DNA of 17,226 nt from Synergistaceae bacterium (GTDB lineage: Bacteria > Synergistota > Synergistia > Synergistales > Synergistaceae), in NCBI GenBank assembly GCA_030539135.1, contig JAUNSQ010000004.1:1-17226 (forward strand), given 5' to 3'. Within the stretch, counting starts at the first letter, position 1; every line of letters begins with the position of its first letter. This document shows positions 1 to 6,578 of the stretch, in pieces. The notes beneath the pieces are model-generated. The model was given only the letters and a program-made list of their open reading frames with translations. It did no database searches and was not told the DNA's origin. The translations under genes and the position numbers were made by a program.

Positions 1-330
1 GGAGTCCCAGCCAGAGTTGGCGAGATGATTGGGAAGAATTCGGATTACACTCTGCGCTTCCCGTTCATAGTGGATCAAAAGGTACGTATCGACATGCCGA
101 AGGGCTATAAATTAGTGCAGGCTCCGATTATAAAAAATATTGGAGAACGCACGAAAGCCACGCTGAAAGAGACTATATACCACTGGCCGAAGAGGGGCCA
201 GCTCACCGCGGACAGTACTTGGACCGTGAAGACGACCGACGTCAGTAAAGAACTCGGAGCCGTGCTGAAGGAAGAATTGAACGCCTGCCTTAGATGGCCG
301 GTACTTGATATACCATTTAGAAAAAATTAA
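1..330 (+). CDS. C-terminal fragment of a probable DUF3857/transglutaminase-like protein
   Basis: The reading frame is open from the first base of the window, so this is the 3' end of a longer gene that starts upstream; the ATG at 25 is probably internal. About 109 residues are visible. They alternate beta-strand-like segments, with a 'lrFPFivdqkvridmPkGYklvqaP' type pattern followed by a stretch with many aromatic and charged residues. This resembles the C-terminal beta domain that follows the transglutaminase-like core in DUF3857-type secreted proteins. No catalytic residues lie in the visible part, so the family assignment is an inference from pattern only. It ends with TAA 72 bases before the argS start. 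The function is unknown. Confidence 0.5.
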   Translation, partial: GVPARVGEMIGKNSDYTLRFPFIVDQKVRIDMPKGYKLVQAPIIKNIGERTKATLKETIYHWPKRGQLTADSTWTVKTTDVSKELGAVLKEELNACLRWPVLDIPFRKN

Positions 331-343
331 TCGTGCCGTTTAC

Positions 344-376
344 GGGAAGCCGTCGTATAATTAACGGCGGCTTCCC
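344..376 (+). terminator. Hairpin between the upstream gene and argS
   Basis: A 12-bp stem (344-355 paired with 365-376, one G-T wobble) closes a 9-base AT loop. It starts 13 bases after the stop of the preceding gene and ends 10 bases before the argS Shine-Dalgarno. The stem is GC-rich, but only ATTTAG follows, so the U-tract is poor. It could be a weak terminator or a leader structure for argS. The loop contains TATAAT (356-361), but no good -35 box sits at the right distance. Confidence 0.45.
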
Positions 377-401
377 ATTTAGCAATAAGGAGTGTTTCAT
401 C

Positions 402-2078
402 TTGCAAAATATTACAGAAGAACTCAAAAAACTTCTCGAAAACGCGGTCAAAGCCGTAGCTGACGAGCTGGACAAAGATATCCCGGAGGGCTTTATAGTC
501 AGGATAGAACGCCCACGCCAAGCGGGTCACGGAGACTGGGCGACCAACATCGCCATGCAGCTCTCAAAGCCATTCTCGATGAACCCGCGCGAATTGGCCG
601 AGGCGATAATATCTAAACTTCCTATCGGTGATGTTGTAGCGTCCGCCGAAGTTGCCGGCCCCGGATTTATGAACTTCACCCTCGCGTCGAGCTGGATAAC
701 CGAGACTGTCAAGACCGCGATCGAAAAGGGTGCAGACTATGGGCGCGTCGATAAGGGCGCGGGCCGCCGCATACAGATAGAATTTGTCAGCGCGAATCCG
801 ACCGGGCCGCTTCACATGGGACACGGGCGCGGGGCCGCAGTCGGCGACATCACGGCTAACATACTCTCATTCGCGGGATGGGATGTCGAACGCGAATACT
901 ACATCAACGACGCAGGGCTCCAGATGGAGCTTCTTGGAAAATCAGCCCAGGCCCGTTATTTTGAAGCAATAGGCCGCGCGGCCGAGGCTCCGATGCCGGA
1001 GGACGGATATCATGGCGAATACATGAGCGACATAGCTAAGACCTATGTTGAGAAATACGGGACATCGCTCGCCGACAAGCCGCTTGAGGAGACGCTTGAA
1101 TTCTTCTCGGCCGAGACGGGCAAGGTCGTCATCGGAATGATACGGAAGGACCTTGAGGATTTCGGAGTCAAATTCGACTCTTGGTTCTCCGAGAGGTCTC
1201 TCTATGAGAACAATTGCATAGAACCAGCCATGGAAGCGCTCAAGGCGCGCGATTACGCGTTCGAGAAAGACGGGGCCTTGTGGTTCCGTTCCACGATGTT
1301 TGGAGACGACAAGGACAGAGTACTCATCCGCGCCAACGGAGTGCCGACCTATTTCACATCCGACGTGGCATACCTCAAAAATAAATACGACAGAAACTTT
1401 GAAAAACTAATATACGTCTGGGGGGCGGACCACCACGGCTACGTCCCGCGCATCAAGTCGGTAAACAAGGCCTTTGGCTATCCTGACGACGCCATAGACG
1501 TCCTGCTCATACAGATGGTCAACCTGCTGCGAGACGGTAAGCCAGTCCAGATGTCGAAGCGCGCCGGGACGATCATCACGCTGCGCGAGATAATGGACGA
1601 AGTTGGAGTCGACGCCACGAGGTTTTTCTTTGTAATGCGCCGTTGTGACAGCACTCTCGACTTTGACCTTGAACTCGCAAAGAAAGCCTCGTCCGAGAAC
1701 CCTGTGTTCTACGTCCAATACGCGCACGCGCGTATATGCAGCATCTACCGTGAACTCGCGGAGCGCGGCATAGCGATGCCCGCCATGGACGAGATGGACG
1801 TGTCGCTCCTGACCGACCCGTCGGAGACGAACCTTGCCAAGGCCGTATCGCGTCTGCCGGAAGAAGTCGCGAAGGCAGCCGACGAATTTGCGCCGCATCG
1901 CCTCGCCTACTACGCGACGGAGCTCGCGGAGGCGTTCCACTCATTCTATAACAGCCAGAGGGTACTCGGCGTAGAAGAAAACGTCATGAAGTCGCGTATC
2001 CTGCTCATGGAATCTGCGCGCATAGCGCTCAGCAACGTGCTTAAACTTCTTGGAGTCTCGGCTCCGGAAAAGATGTAG
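402..2078 (+). CDS. argS: Arginyl-tRNA synthetase
   Basis: This class I aminoacyl-tRNA synthetase charges tRNA-Arg with arginine using ATP in the cytoplasm. From the chosen TTG start it is 558 residues, the normal family length. An N-terminal additional domain (about 1-110) with GHGDWATN is followed by the catalytic core. The HIGH motif appears as HMGH at 138-141 after SANPTGP, and the KMSKS equivalent is QMSKR at 383-387. GADHHGY near 341-347 is also typical. The C-terminal DALR anticodon-binding domain follows FYVQYAHAR. The TTG at 402 is preferred because AAGGAG (387-392) lies 9 bases upstream and the family N-terminus begins there. The frame stays open upstream to 333, but that part overlaps a hairpin and adds residues unlike the family. 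Confidence 0.96.
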   Translation: MQNITEELKKLLENAVKAVADELDKDIPEGFIVRIERPRQAGHGDWATNIAMQLSKPFSMNPRELAEAIISKLPIGDVVASAEVAGPGFMNFTLASSWITETVKTAIEKGADYGRVDKGAGRRIQIEFVSANPTGPLHMGHGRGAAVGDITANILSFAGWDVEREYYINDAGLQMELLGKSAQARYFEAIGRAAEAPMPEDGYHGEYMSDIAKTYVEKYGTSLADKPLEETLEFFSAETGKVVIGMIRKDLEDFGVKFDSWFSERSLYENNCIEPAMEALKARDYAFEKDGALWFRSTMFGDDKDRVLIRANGVPTYFTSDVAYLKNKYDRNFEKLIYVWGADHHGYVPRIKSVNKAFGYPDDAIDVLLIQMVNLLRDGKPVQMSKRAGTIITLREIMDEVGVDATRFFFVMRRCDSTLDFDLELAKKASSENPVFYVQYAHARICSIYRELAERGIAMPAMDEMDVSLLTDPSETNLAKAVSRLPEEVAKAADEFAPHRLAYYATELAEAFHSFYNSQRVLGVEENVMKSRILLMESARIALSNVLKLLGVSAPEKM

Positions 2079-2101
2079 GACGGGCTCGGCGGAGGAATAC
2101 G

Positions 2102-2419
2102 ATGCAGCCGCCAAGGCTTCGCTGGGTAATATACGCCGCGGTAGTCTCATTTCTCGTGGCGGTGCTTCTGACGTCGTTCTTCAGAGAACTTAACACCATC
2201 GACAGATTGTCCGGCACGCTTGACAAGAGGATGGAGTCACTTGTCAAAGAGAAGCGCAAGACCCAGGAATTGAAGCAAAAGCTCCAATACTACAGCACGC
2301 CGGAGGGCATGGCCCGCCTCGCTCGCGAGAAGTTCAACCTCGTCCAGTCTGGAGAAAAGATATACAAGATAGAGGTAACGTCAGTAGACAGCCCCGACGC
2401 TGGGAAGAGTCAGCGATAA
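2102..2419 (+). CDS. FtsB/DivIC-type septum formation initiator protein
   Basis: This 105-residue bitopic membrane protein belongs to the FtsB/DivIC family, which joins FtsL and FtsQ/DivIB in the cell-division complex and activates septal peptidoglycan synthesis. A short N-terminus with basic residues precedes one membrane segment (about residues 8-27). A charged coiled coil (about 30-65) follows, then the conserved patch YYSTPEGMARLAREKFNLV and a GEKIYKI ending. GGAGG at 2091-2095 sits 6 bases before the ATG, and the gene begins 23 bases after argS, so the two are probably co-transcribed. The family call is firm. FtsB and DivIC cannot be told apart here; FtsL is the less likely alternative. 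Confidence 0.85.
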   Translation: MQPPRLRWVIYAAVVSFLVAVLLTSFFRELNTIDRLSGTLDKRMESLVKEKRKTQELKQKLQYYSTPEGMARLAREKFNLVQSGEKIYKIEVTSVDSPDAGKSQR

Positions 2420-2461
2420 TATCCCGCGGCAAAGGCTAGTTGTAGCGTCATGACCAAAAGT

Positions 2462-2490
2462 TTGACGTGGCGGACATAAGATGATATCAT
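2462..2490 (+). promoter_or_regulatory. Sigma70-type promoter with extended -10 for the rpsF cluster
   Basis: TTGACG (2462-2467) and TATCAT (2485-2490) are separated by exactly 17 bases. A TGn (2482-2484) directly precedes the -10 box, giving an extended -10. Transcription would start near 2497, about 60 bases before the rpsF GTG. This excludes the upstream in-frame ATG at 2489, which lies inside the -10 box. Confidence 0.8.
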
Positions 2491-2508
2491 GTCTAGCTGT
2501 ATGTCCCT

Positions 2509-2529
2509 GTCTCCTTATTATAAGGAGGC
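2509..2529 (+). promoter_or_regulatory. Leader hairpin in the rpsF 5' UTR with a decoy Shine-Dalgarno
   Basis: CTCCTTA (2511-2517) pairs with TAAGGAG (2521-2527) around a 3-base loop, and the stem extends by a T-G and a G-C pair. The right arm is itself AAGGAGG, a Shine-Dalgarno-like sequence 28 bases before the true start, while the working GGAGGAGGTGA lies unpaired downstream. The CTCC arm could alternatively pair with that downstream site, which would suit translational control. This is inference from the sequence alone. Confidence 0.4.
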
Positions 2530-2557
2530 CAGAGTCCAAAGGGAGGAGGTGAAGTAC

Positions 2558-2842
2558 GTGCGATCATACGAATTAGTAGTAATTTTGCAGGCAGAGCTCG
2601 AAGACCATAAGGCGGTCTCCGAGGAAGTAGCCGAGGTCGTGCGCGGTTTAGGAGCAGAGATAGAAAAGGTGGATCTCTGGGGCAAAAAGAAATTTGCTTA
2701 TCCTATCGAGAAACAACTTGAGGGCTTTTACGTTCTCTACACGTTCAAACTCGACCCCGCACAAGTCAAGGAGATGGAACGTCTCCTCAGCTTGAGGCAG
2801 CAGGTCATCCGCCACATGGTGGTGAACCTGGAGGAGGACTAA
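2558..2842 (+). CDS. rpsF: 30S ribosomal protein S6 (bS6)
   Basis: bS6 is a small-subunit ribosomal protein that binds the 16S rRNA platform together with bS18. The GTG start at 2558 gives 94 residues, matching the usual length. It follows the strong GGAGGAGGTGA (2542-2552) and yields the standard MRSYELVVIL beginning. WGKKKFAYPIEKQLEGFYVLYTF in the middle and RHMVV near the end are family hallmarks. The frame extends upstream to an ATG at 2489, but that codon overlaps the promoter. The gene is first in an rpsF-ssb-rpsR cluster, an arrangement widely conserved in bacteria, which lets S6 and S18 be made together. Confidence 0.95.
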   Translation: MRSYELVVILQAELEDHKAVSEEVAEVVRGLGAEIEKVDLWGKKKFAYPIEKQLEGFYVLYTFKLDPAQVKEMERLLSLRQQVIRHMVVNLEED

Positions 2843-2845
2843 GTT

Positions 2846-3385
2846 ATGTCGAGAGGTTATAACAGAGTAGTCCTTATGGGAAATCTGGCGAAGGATCCAG
2901 ACGTCAGATTTACCCCCAGCAAACAGAAGGTAGCGAGGATAACCGTGGCCGTCGGCAGCCAATGGAAGAACAAACAGACGGGCGAGCTCCAGAGCCATAC
3001 TGATTTTGTTCCCGTGGTAGCTTGGAGGTTTACGGCGGATCTTTGCGAGAAGTATCTGAAGAAAGGCCGCCCGGTTCTCGTCGAGGGACGCATCAGCGTC
3101 AGAGATTTCGACGACGTTAAGACGGGGCAGCATCGCTGGGTAACAGAGGTCGTAGCGGACAACATAGTCCTCCTGAGTTCCGGACGCAGAGATGAAGACG
3201 GAACTTCGAACTACCCGACGCATACGGAGCAGTCGGCATATCCAAAGCCGCAGTCCGACGCCGTCGCAGGCGGTGATATGGGAAGCCTGCGCGAAGAGCA
3301 GGGGTTCGAGGACGAGTTCCCTCTTGATTTCTCCGAGATGAACGGAGCGGCGGAGGGGCCGGGAGACGTAGAGATACCTTTTTAG
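2846..3385 (+). CDS. ssb: Single-stranded DNA-binding protein
   Basis: SSB coats single-stranded DNA during replication, repair and recombination, and recruits partner proteins through its C-terminal tip. The 179-residue protein has an N-terminal OB fold (about 1-110) beginning MSRGYNRVVLMGNLAKDPDVR and including the WKNKQTGE and FVPVVAW segments. A Gly/Ser/acidic disordered linker follows. The tip, DVEIPF (174-179), is a conservative variant of the usual DDDIPF. GAGGAGG (2831-2837) lies 8 bases before the ATG, and the gene starts 3 bases after rpsF. Its place between rpsF and rpsR is the classic arrangement and marks it as the housekeeping copy. Confidence 0.96.
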   Translation: MSRGYNRVVLMGNLAKDPDVRFTPSKQKVARITVAVGSQWKNKQTGELQSHTDFVPVVAWRFTADLCEKYLKKGRPVLVEGRISVRDFDDVKTGQHRWVTEVVADNIVLLSSGRRDEDGTSNYPTHTEQSAYPKPQSDAVAGGDMGSLREEQGFEDEFPLDFSEMNGAAEGPGDVEIPF

Positions 3386-3403
3386 GAAGAGGTGAAGCCT
3401 TAA

Positions 3404-3652
3404 ATGGAAAATAACAATTCACAGTTTAACCGCAAACGTCACAAACGCAGGCCGAAGGTATGTCATTTCTGCGTTGATAAAGTAGAGCACGTAGACTACA
3501 AAGATGTCGAGAAGCTCAAGAAGTATATAACAGAACGCGGAAAGATAGTCCCACGCCGCATCACAGGCACCTGCGCGAAGCACCAGCGCCAGGTAACGAG
3601 AGCTATCAAACGCGCAAGGATCATCGCGCTGCTTCCGTTCACATCGGATTAA
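3404..3652 (+). CDS. rpsR: 30S ribosomal protein S18 (bS18)
   Basis: bS18 pairs with bS6 on the platform of the small ribosomal subunit. The 82-residue protein has a basic N-terminus, then CHFC (CxxC, about residues 20-23), DYKDVEKLKKYITERGKI, and the hallmark PRRITGTCAKHQRQ followed by AIKRARIIALLPF. The CxxC plus the later CxxH suggest the zinc-binding (cysteine-containing) form of S18 rather than the cysteine-free form. GAGGTGA (3389-3395) is well placed before the ATG. A terminator follows within 30 bases, closing the rpsF-ssb-rpsR unit. Confidence 0.96.
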   Translation: MENNNSQFNRKRHKRRPKVCHFCVDKVEHVDYKDVEKLKKYITERGKIVPRRITGTCAKHQRQVTRAIKRARIIALLPFTSD

Positions 3653-3666
3653 ATTTTTTCTCTAAC

Positions 3667-3677
3667 TGTTATATAAT
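3667..3677 (+). promoter_or_regulatory. Possible extended -10 promoter overlapping the rpsR terminator
   Basis: The segment reads TGTTATATAAT. It can be taken as an extended -10 (TGn-TATATA) or as a perfect TATAAT at 3672-3677. The -35 candidate TTAAAT (3649-3654, 17 bases upstream of TATAAT) is weak. Transcription would begin near 3682-3684, inside the left arm of the terminator, and would feed the DUF2232-rplI-dnaB genes. Confidence 0.45.
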
Positions 3678-3680
3678 AGG

Positions 3681-3709
3681 GGAGAGCCGCGTGGCTCTCC
3701 TTTTTATTT
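3681..3709 (+). terminator. Rho-independent terminator after rpsR
   Basis: GGAGAGCC (3681-3688) and GGCTCTCC (3693-3700) form a perfect 8-bp stem with a 4-base loop. TTTTTATTTT follows directly. It lies 28 bases after the rpsR stop and before the DUF2232 gene, so it should separate the ribosomal-protein unit from the downstream genes or let only part of the transcription through. Confidence 0.9.
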
Positions 3710-3741
3710 TTAGTCCGCGGACATCCTTCGGAGGTGTGCTG

Positions 3742-4692
3742 TTGAAGGTCAATAATCCGTTTATCGAATGGTTCGGCTGGGTAATGCTCAGCGTGGTGAT
3801 GTACGTCGTCGGCATGGGCCTTATCGTTACCGCCCCTTTTGTAGTCCTGGTCGCTCCTGTGCCTTTTATGGCGCTTATGAGACGCCAGGGGTATGCGCGT
3901 GCCATGATTGGGGCGTTCGCCGCCTCGGCCAGCGTCTACACCCTTTCCGGCCCCTCTGCCGCGGCGATGTTCATCATCTCGTTTGGGATGCTCGGCGTGG
4001 CGATGGGAGTCATATCTCTCCATGCAAAGACGGGAGTCGACTGCGTTGCCGCCTCGATAGTAGTCTCAGTGTTCTCGAAGATTTTCTTGATGGCCGTATT
4101 CTCGCGCGTGGCAGGGGTGAACCCGTTTGCCGTGACACCAGAGGCGGCCGGCGAGATGGTGAAGATGGCTGTCTCCGCGGGCTCGATACCTGGCGTATCG
4201 GCAGGAGACGTCAAGGCTTACGCCAAGAACATCTCAGAGTCGGTGTCCTTGCTCATGCCGTCAATGCTTATCGTATTTGCCGCGGCCGATTCACTGTTCT
4301 CGTATGTGCTGACGTCGAAGGTACTCGTGCGTATGGGCTCCGATGGATTGAAACGCCTCCCGCCGTTCGGCGACTGGCGCTGCCCCAAGAATATTTTCTG
4401 GGCGCTTATTGCGTCCCTTATCCTTGACGCTCTAAGCAAGGCCCAGCCCGACGAGCGTATCTTTACTGTCCTCTCTGTCAACATGATGGAGGTCGTGCGC
4501 GGCGTGCTTACGCTCCAAGGACTTTCGCTCGCGTGGTATTTTATGTCCAAGCGCGGGGTCCATAAGTCTCTAATGGTATTTTTTGTAATTATCGGGTTGA
4601 TTATTTCTCCGGTCGCATATGTTTTATCTATGGTCGGAGTCTTCGATATCTGGTACGATTTACGCAAGCGTATAAGGAGGAATTCTAAATGA
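3742..4692 (+). CDS. DUF2232 (YybS-like) multi-pass membrane protein
   Basis: This 316-residue hydrophobic protein has about eight predicted membrane segments (roughly 12-45 as a long hydrophobic region, 52-66, 70-92, 100-122, 167-192, 215-232, 242-262 and 275-299). The block LPPFGDWRCPK (206-216) followed by a membrane helix is typical of the DUF2232/YybS family, as is the position before rplI and dnaB seen in many Firmicutes-type genomes. The molecular role of the family is not established. The TTG at 3742 is chosen because GGAGGTG (3730-3736) precedes it; the open frame reaching back to 3691 would start inside a terminator. The gene ends in an ATGA overlap with rplI, so the two are probably translationally coupled. 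Confidence 0.85.
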   Translation: MKVNNPFIEWFGWVMLSVVMYVVGMGLIVTAPFVVLVAPVPFMALMRRQGYARAMIGAFAASASVYTLSGPSAAAMFIISFGMLGVAMGVISLHAKTGVDCVAASIVVSVFSKIFLMAVFSRVAGVNPFAVTPEAAGEMVKMAVSAGSIPGVSAGDVKAYAKNISESVSLLMPSMLIVFAAADSLFSYVLTSKVLVRMGSDGLKRLPPFGDWRCPKNIFWALIASLILDALSKAQPDERIFTVLSVNMMEVVRGVLTLQGLSLAWYFMSKRGVHKSLMVFFVIIGLIISPVAYVLSMVGVFDIWYDLRKRIRRNSK

Positions 4693-5135
4693 AAGTAATA
4701 CTCAAACAGGATGTCAGCAAGGTCGGCCGCAGGGGCGAGATAATAGAAGTCTCGGACGGCTATGGGCGCAATTTTCTGATCGCCCGTGGCTTGGCCGAAG
4801 AGGCGACTTCCGGCAAGGTCCGTGAAAATCAAGAGATGAAGAAGACCCAGAAGGTCAAGGATGACAAGAAAACCGCGGCGGCCGAAGCGTCAAAGAAAAA
4901 AATCGGCGGTAAGATCGTCTCCATCAAGGTCAACGCAGGCGACGGCGGCAAGCTGTTCGGCAGCGTGACGACCGCTCAGATCGCGGATGCTGTCACAGCG
5001 GCTTACGGCGTTCCTGTCGATAAAAAAGATATAAAAATCGATGAACAGATAAAACAGGCGGGAACTTACCCGTTTAAGATACGCCTCCATATCGGCGTCG
5101 AAGCCGATATGACGCTGAAAGTAGAGACGGAATAA
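4689..5135 (+). CDS. rplI: 50S ribosomal protein L9 (bL9)
   Basis: bL9 is a large-subunit protein whose two globular domains are held apart by a long helix; it affects reading-frame maintenance. The 148 residues match the family: an N-terminal rRNA-binding domain (about 1-50) beginning MKVILKQDVSKVGRRGEIIEV and with GYGRNFLI, a lysine-rich helix (about 50-80), and a C-terminal domain with GKLFGSVTTAQIADA. AAGGAGG (4674-4680) is placed 8 bases before the ATG, which overlaps the end of the upstream membrane-protein gene. dnaB starts 2 bases after the stop. Confidence 0.96.
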   Translation: MKVILKQDVSKVGRRGEIIEVSDGYGRNFLIARGLAEEATSGKVRENQEMKKTQKVKDDKKTAAAEASKKKIGGKIVSIKVNAGDGGKLFGSVTTAQIADAVTAAYGVPVDKKDIKIDEQIKQAGTYPFKIRLHIGVEADMTLKVETE

Positions 5136-5137
5136 CT

Positions 5138-6511
5138 TTGAGCGTGCTGTCCGGAGCAGACAGAGTACCGCCGTTTAACCTCGAAGCGGAACGCTCCGTG
5201 CTTGGGGCGTGCCTTCTTGACGCCACGGCTCTTTCAAGGGTTATTGAGACGCTTACGGTCGACGATTTTTATGACCCAAGGCACCGCAACGCCTTTGAGG
5301 TGATAAGGGATATGGCTTCAAAAGATATCCCGGTCGACTCGCTCACATTCCGCGACGAGCTCGCCAGACGCGATATGGAAGAGCGCGTCGGCGGGCTGCC
5401 GTTTATCGCGGCGATACTTGACGCCGTGCCCACGCTGGCCAACGTCGAATGGCATACTAATATAGTCCGAGACAGGGCTATACATCGGAGGCTCATCACC
5501 GTCGGAGGCGAGATATCTCAGCTTGGTTTCGACGACGAGAAGGATTCAGACGAGATCATAGAGACTACGGAACAGAAGGTCTTCGATATCGCGAAATCGG
5601 GCGGCAGGAGAAATCAAATGCCGATTGTCGGCGAGGTCTTGCCCGGAGCCATAAAAGAGATAGAGGAGCGGCTGGCGCATGGAACGACCATGACGGGAGT
5701 GCCGACCGGATTTTCCGATTTCGACCGCCTGTCCGGCGGGCTCCAGCCCGGCAGCCTTTATATATTGGCAGCCAGACCGTCTATGGGTAAGACGGCATGG
5801 GCTATAAATGTCGCGCAGCACGCGGCGCTTCAGGAGAATATCCCCGTTCTTGTCTTCAGCCTTGAAATGTCCGCGAAGCAGATAGCTTTGCGTATGCTCT
5901 CGGCGGAATCTCAGGTCAACCTGCGCGAGATATTCACGTCAAGGAATATCCAGAACGACCAATGGAATAATATCTTAGAGGCGGGCAAAAGGTTATCCGC
6001 AGGCACGCCGGTGTGCGTGGACGACACTTCGGCGCTCACGACACTTGACATGCGCGGCAGGTGCAGAAATTTCTTCCTCAACTCAAGGCTCGGCGGAAAA
6101 TCCGATAAGGGGCTTATAGTGCTTGACTATATACAGCTTATGAACTCGGCACGCAAGGTCGAGAACCGCCAGCAGGAAGTCTCCGAGATATCGCGAGCGC
6201 TCAAAGGCATAGCGCGCGAGTTCAACGTACCCGTGCTCGCGCTGTCGCAGCTTTCACGCGACGTTGAGAAGCGCGGAGGCAACAAACGGCCTCAGCTTTC
6301 CGACCTTCGTGACAGCGGCGCGATCGAGCAGGACGCGGACTGCGTCATGTTCCTGTACCGTGAGGCATACTACCAGATGGAACAGAACTCGTCGGACGCT
6401 TCGGCGGAGCTTATCCTCGCCAAGAATAGGAACGGGCCTACCGGCATGGTGAACCTTGTCTTCTTCAGGGAGTACGCGAAATTTGAAGACGGCATGGGTT
6501 CCACGCTTTAA
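5138..6511 (+). CDS. dnaB: Replicative DNA helicase DnaB
   Basis: DnaB is the hexameric ATP-driven helicase that unwinds DNA at the replication fork. The 457-residue protein has the N-terminal helicase-loader/primase-binding domain (about 10-110), a linker, and a RecA-like domain (about 185-450). Walker A is ARPSMGKTA (212-220), SLEMS (241-245) carries the catalytic Glu, Walker B is LIVLDYIQLM (326-335), and QLSR (371-374) and SDLRDSGAIEQDAD (388-401) follow. No intein is present. The start is TTG at 5138 directly after rplI; GTG at 5144 is an alternative. The Shine-Dalgarno is weak, so translation probably depends on coupling with rplI. The rplI-dnaB pair is conserved in many bacteria. Confidence 0.95.
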   Translation: MSVLSGADRVPPFNLEAERSVLGACLLDATALSRVIETLTVDDFYDPRHRNAFEVIRDMASKDIPVDSLTFRDELARRDMEERVGGLPFIAAILDAVPTLANVEWHTNIVRDRAIHRRLITVGGEISQLGFDDEKDSDEIIETTEQKVFDIAKSGGRRNQMPIVGEVLPGAIKEIEERLAHGTTMTGVPTGFSDFDRLSGGLQPGSLYILAARPSMGKTAWAINVAQHAALQENIPVLVFSLEMSAKQIALRMLSAESQVNLREIFTSRNIQNDQWNNILEAGKRLSAGTPVCVDDTSALTTLDMRGRCRNFFLNSRLGGKSDKGLIVLDYIQLMNSARKVENRQQEVSEISRALKGIAREFNVPVLALSQLSRDVEKRGGNKRPQLSDLRDSGAIEQDADCVMFLYREAYYQMEQNSSDASAELILAKNRNGPTGMVNLVFFREYAKFEDGMGSTL

Positions 6512-6578
6512 CTGATTTAATAATAATTTATCTCCTTGCATTTTCGCAGTATATTTTCTGTACAAGGTAGTGATACTT

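Noticed and set aside
331..401. T-box leader upstream of argS
   Set aside because: The space is only about 70 bases, too short for a T-box, and no T-box core sequence is present.
1407..1940. Minus-strand open frame of 177 residues opposite argS
   Set aside because: It lies wholly within argS, has an arginine-rich composition typical of antisense frames, and shows no recognisable domain or ribosome-binding site.
2491..2557. Classical S6-S18 binding leader motif
   Set aside because: The characteristic CCG trinucleotide is absent from the whole leader.
2489..2557. Upstream ATG start for rpsF adding 23 residues
   Set aside because: The ATG lies inside the -10 box, and the GTG at 2558 has the strong Shine-Dalgarno and the standard S6 N-terminus.
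2648..3223. Minus-strand open frame of 191 residues across rpsF and ssb
   Set aside because: It spans two well-supported ribosomal/replication genes in antisense and has no family signature.
3768..4427. Second + strand frame of 219 residues within the DUF2232 gene
   Set aside because: It is rich in Arg, Gly and Cys as expected of an out-of-frame reading, and the overlapping membrane-protein frame has a good ribosome-binding site and family motifs.
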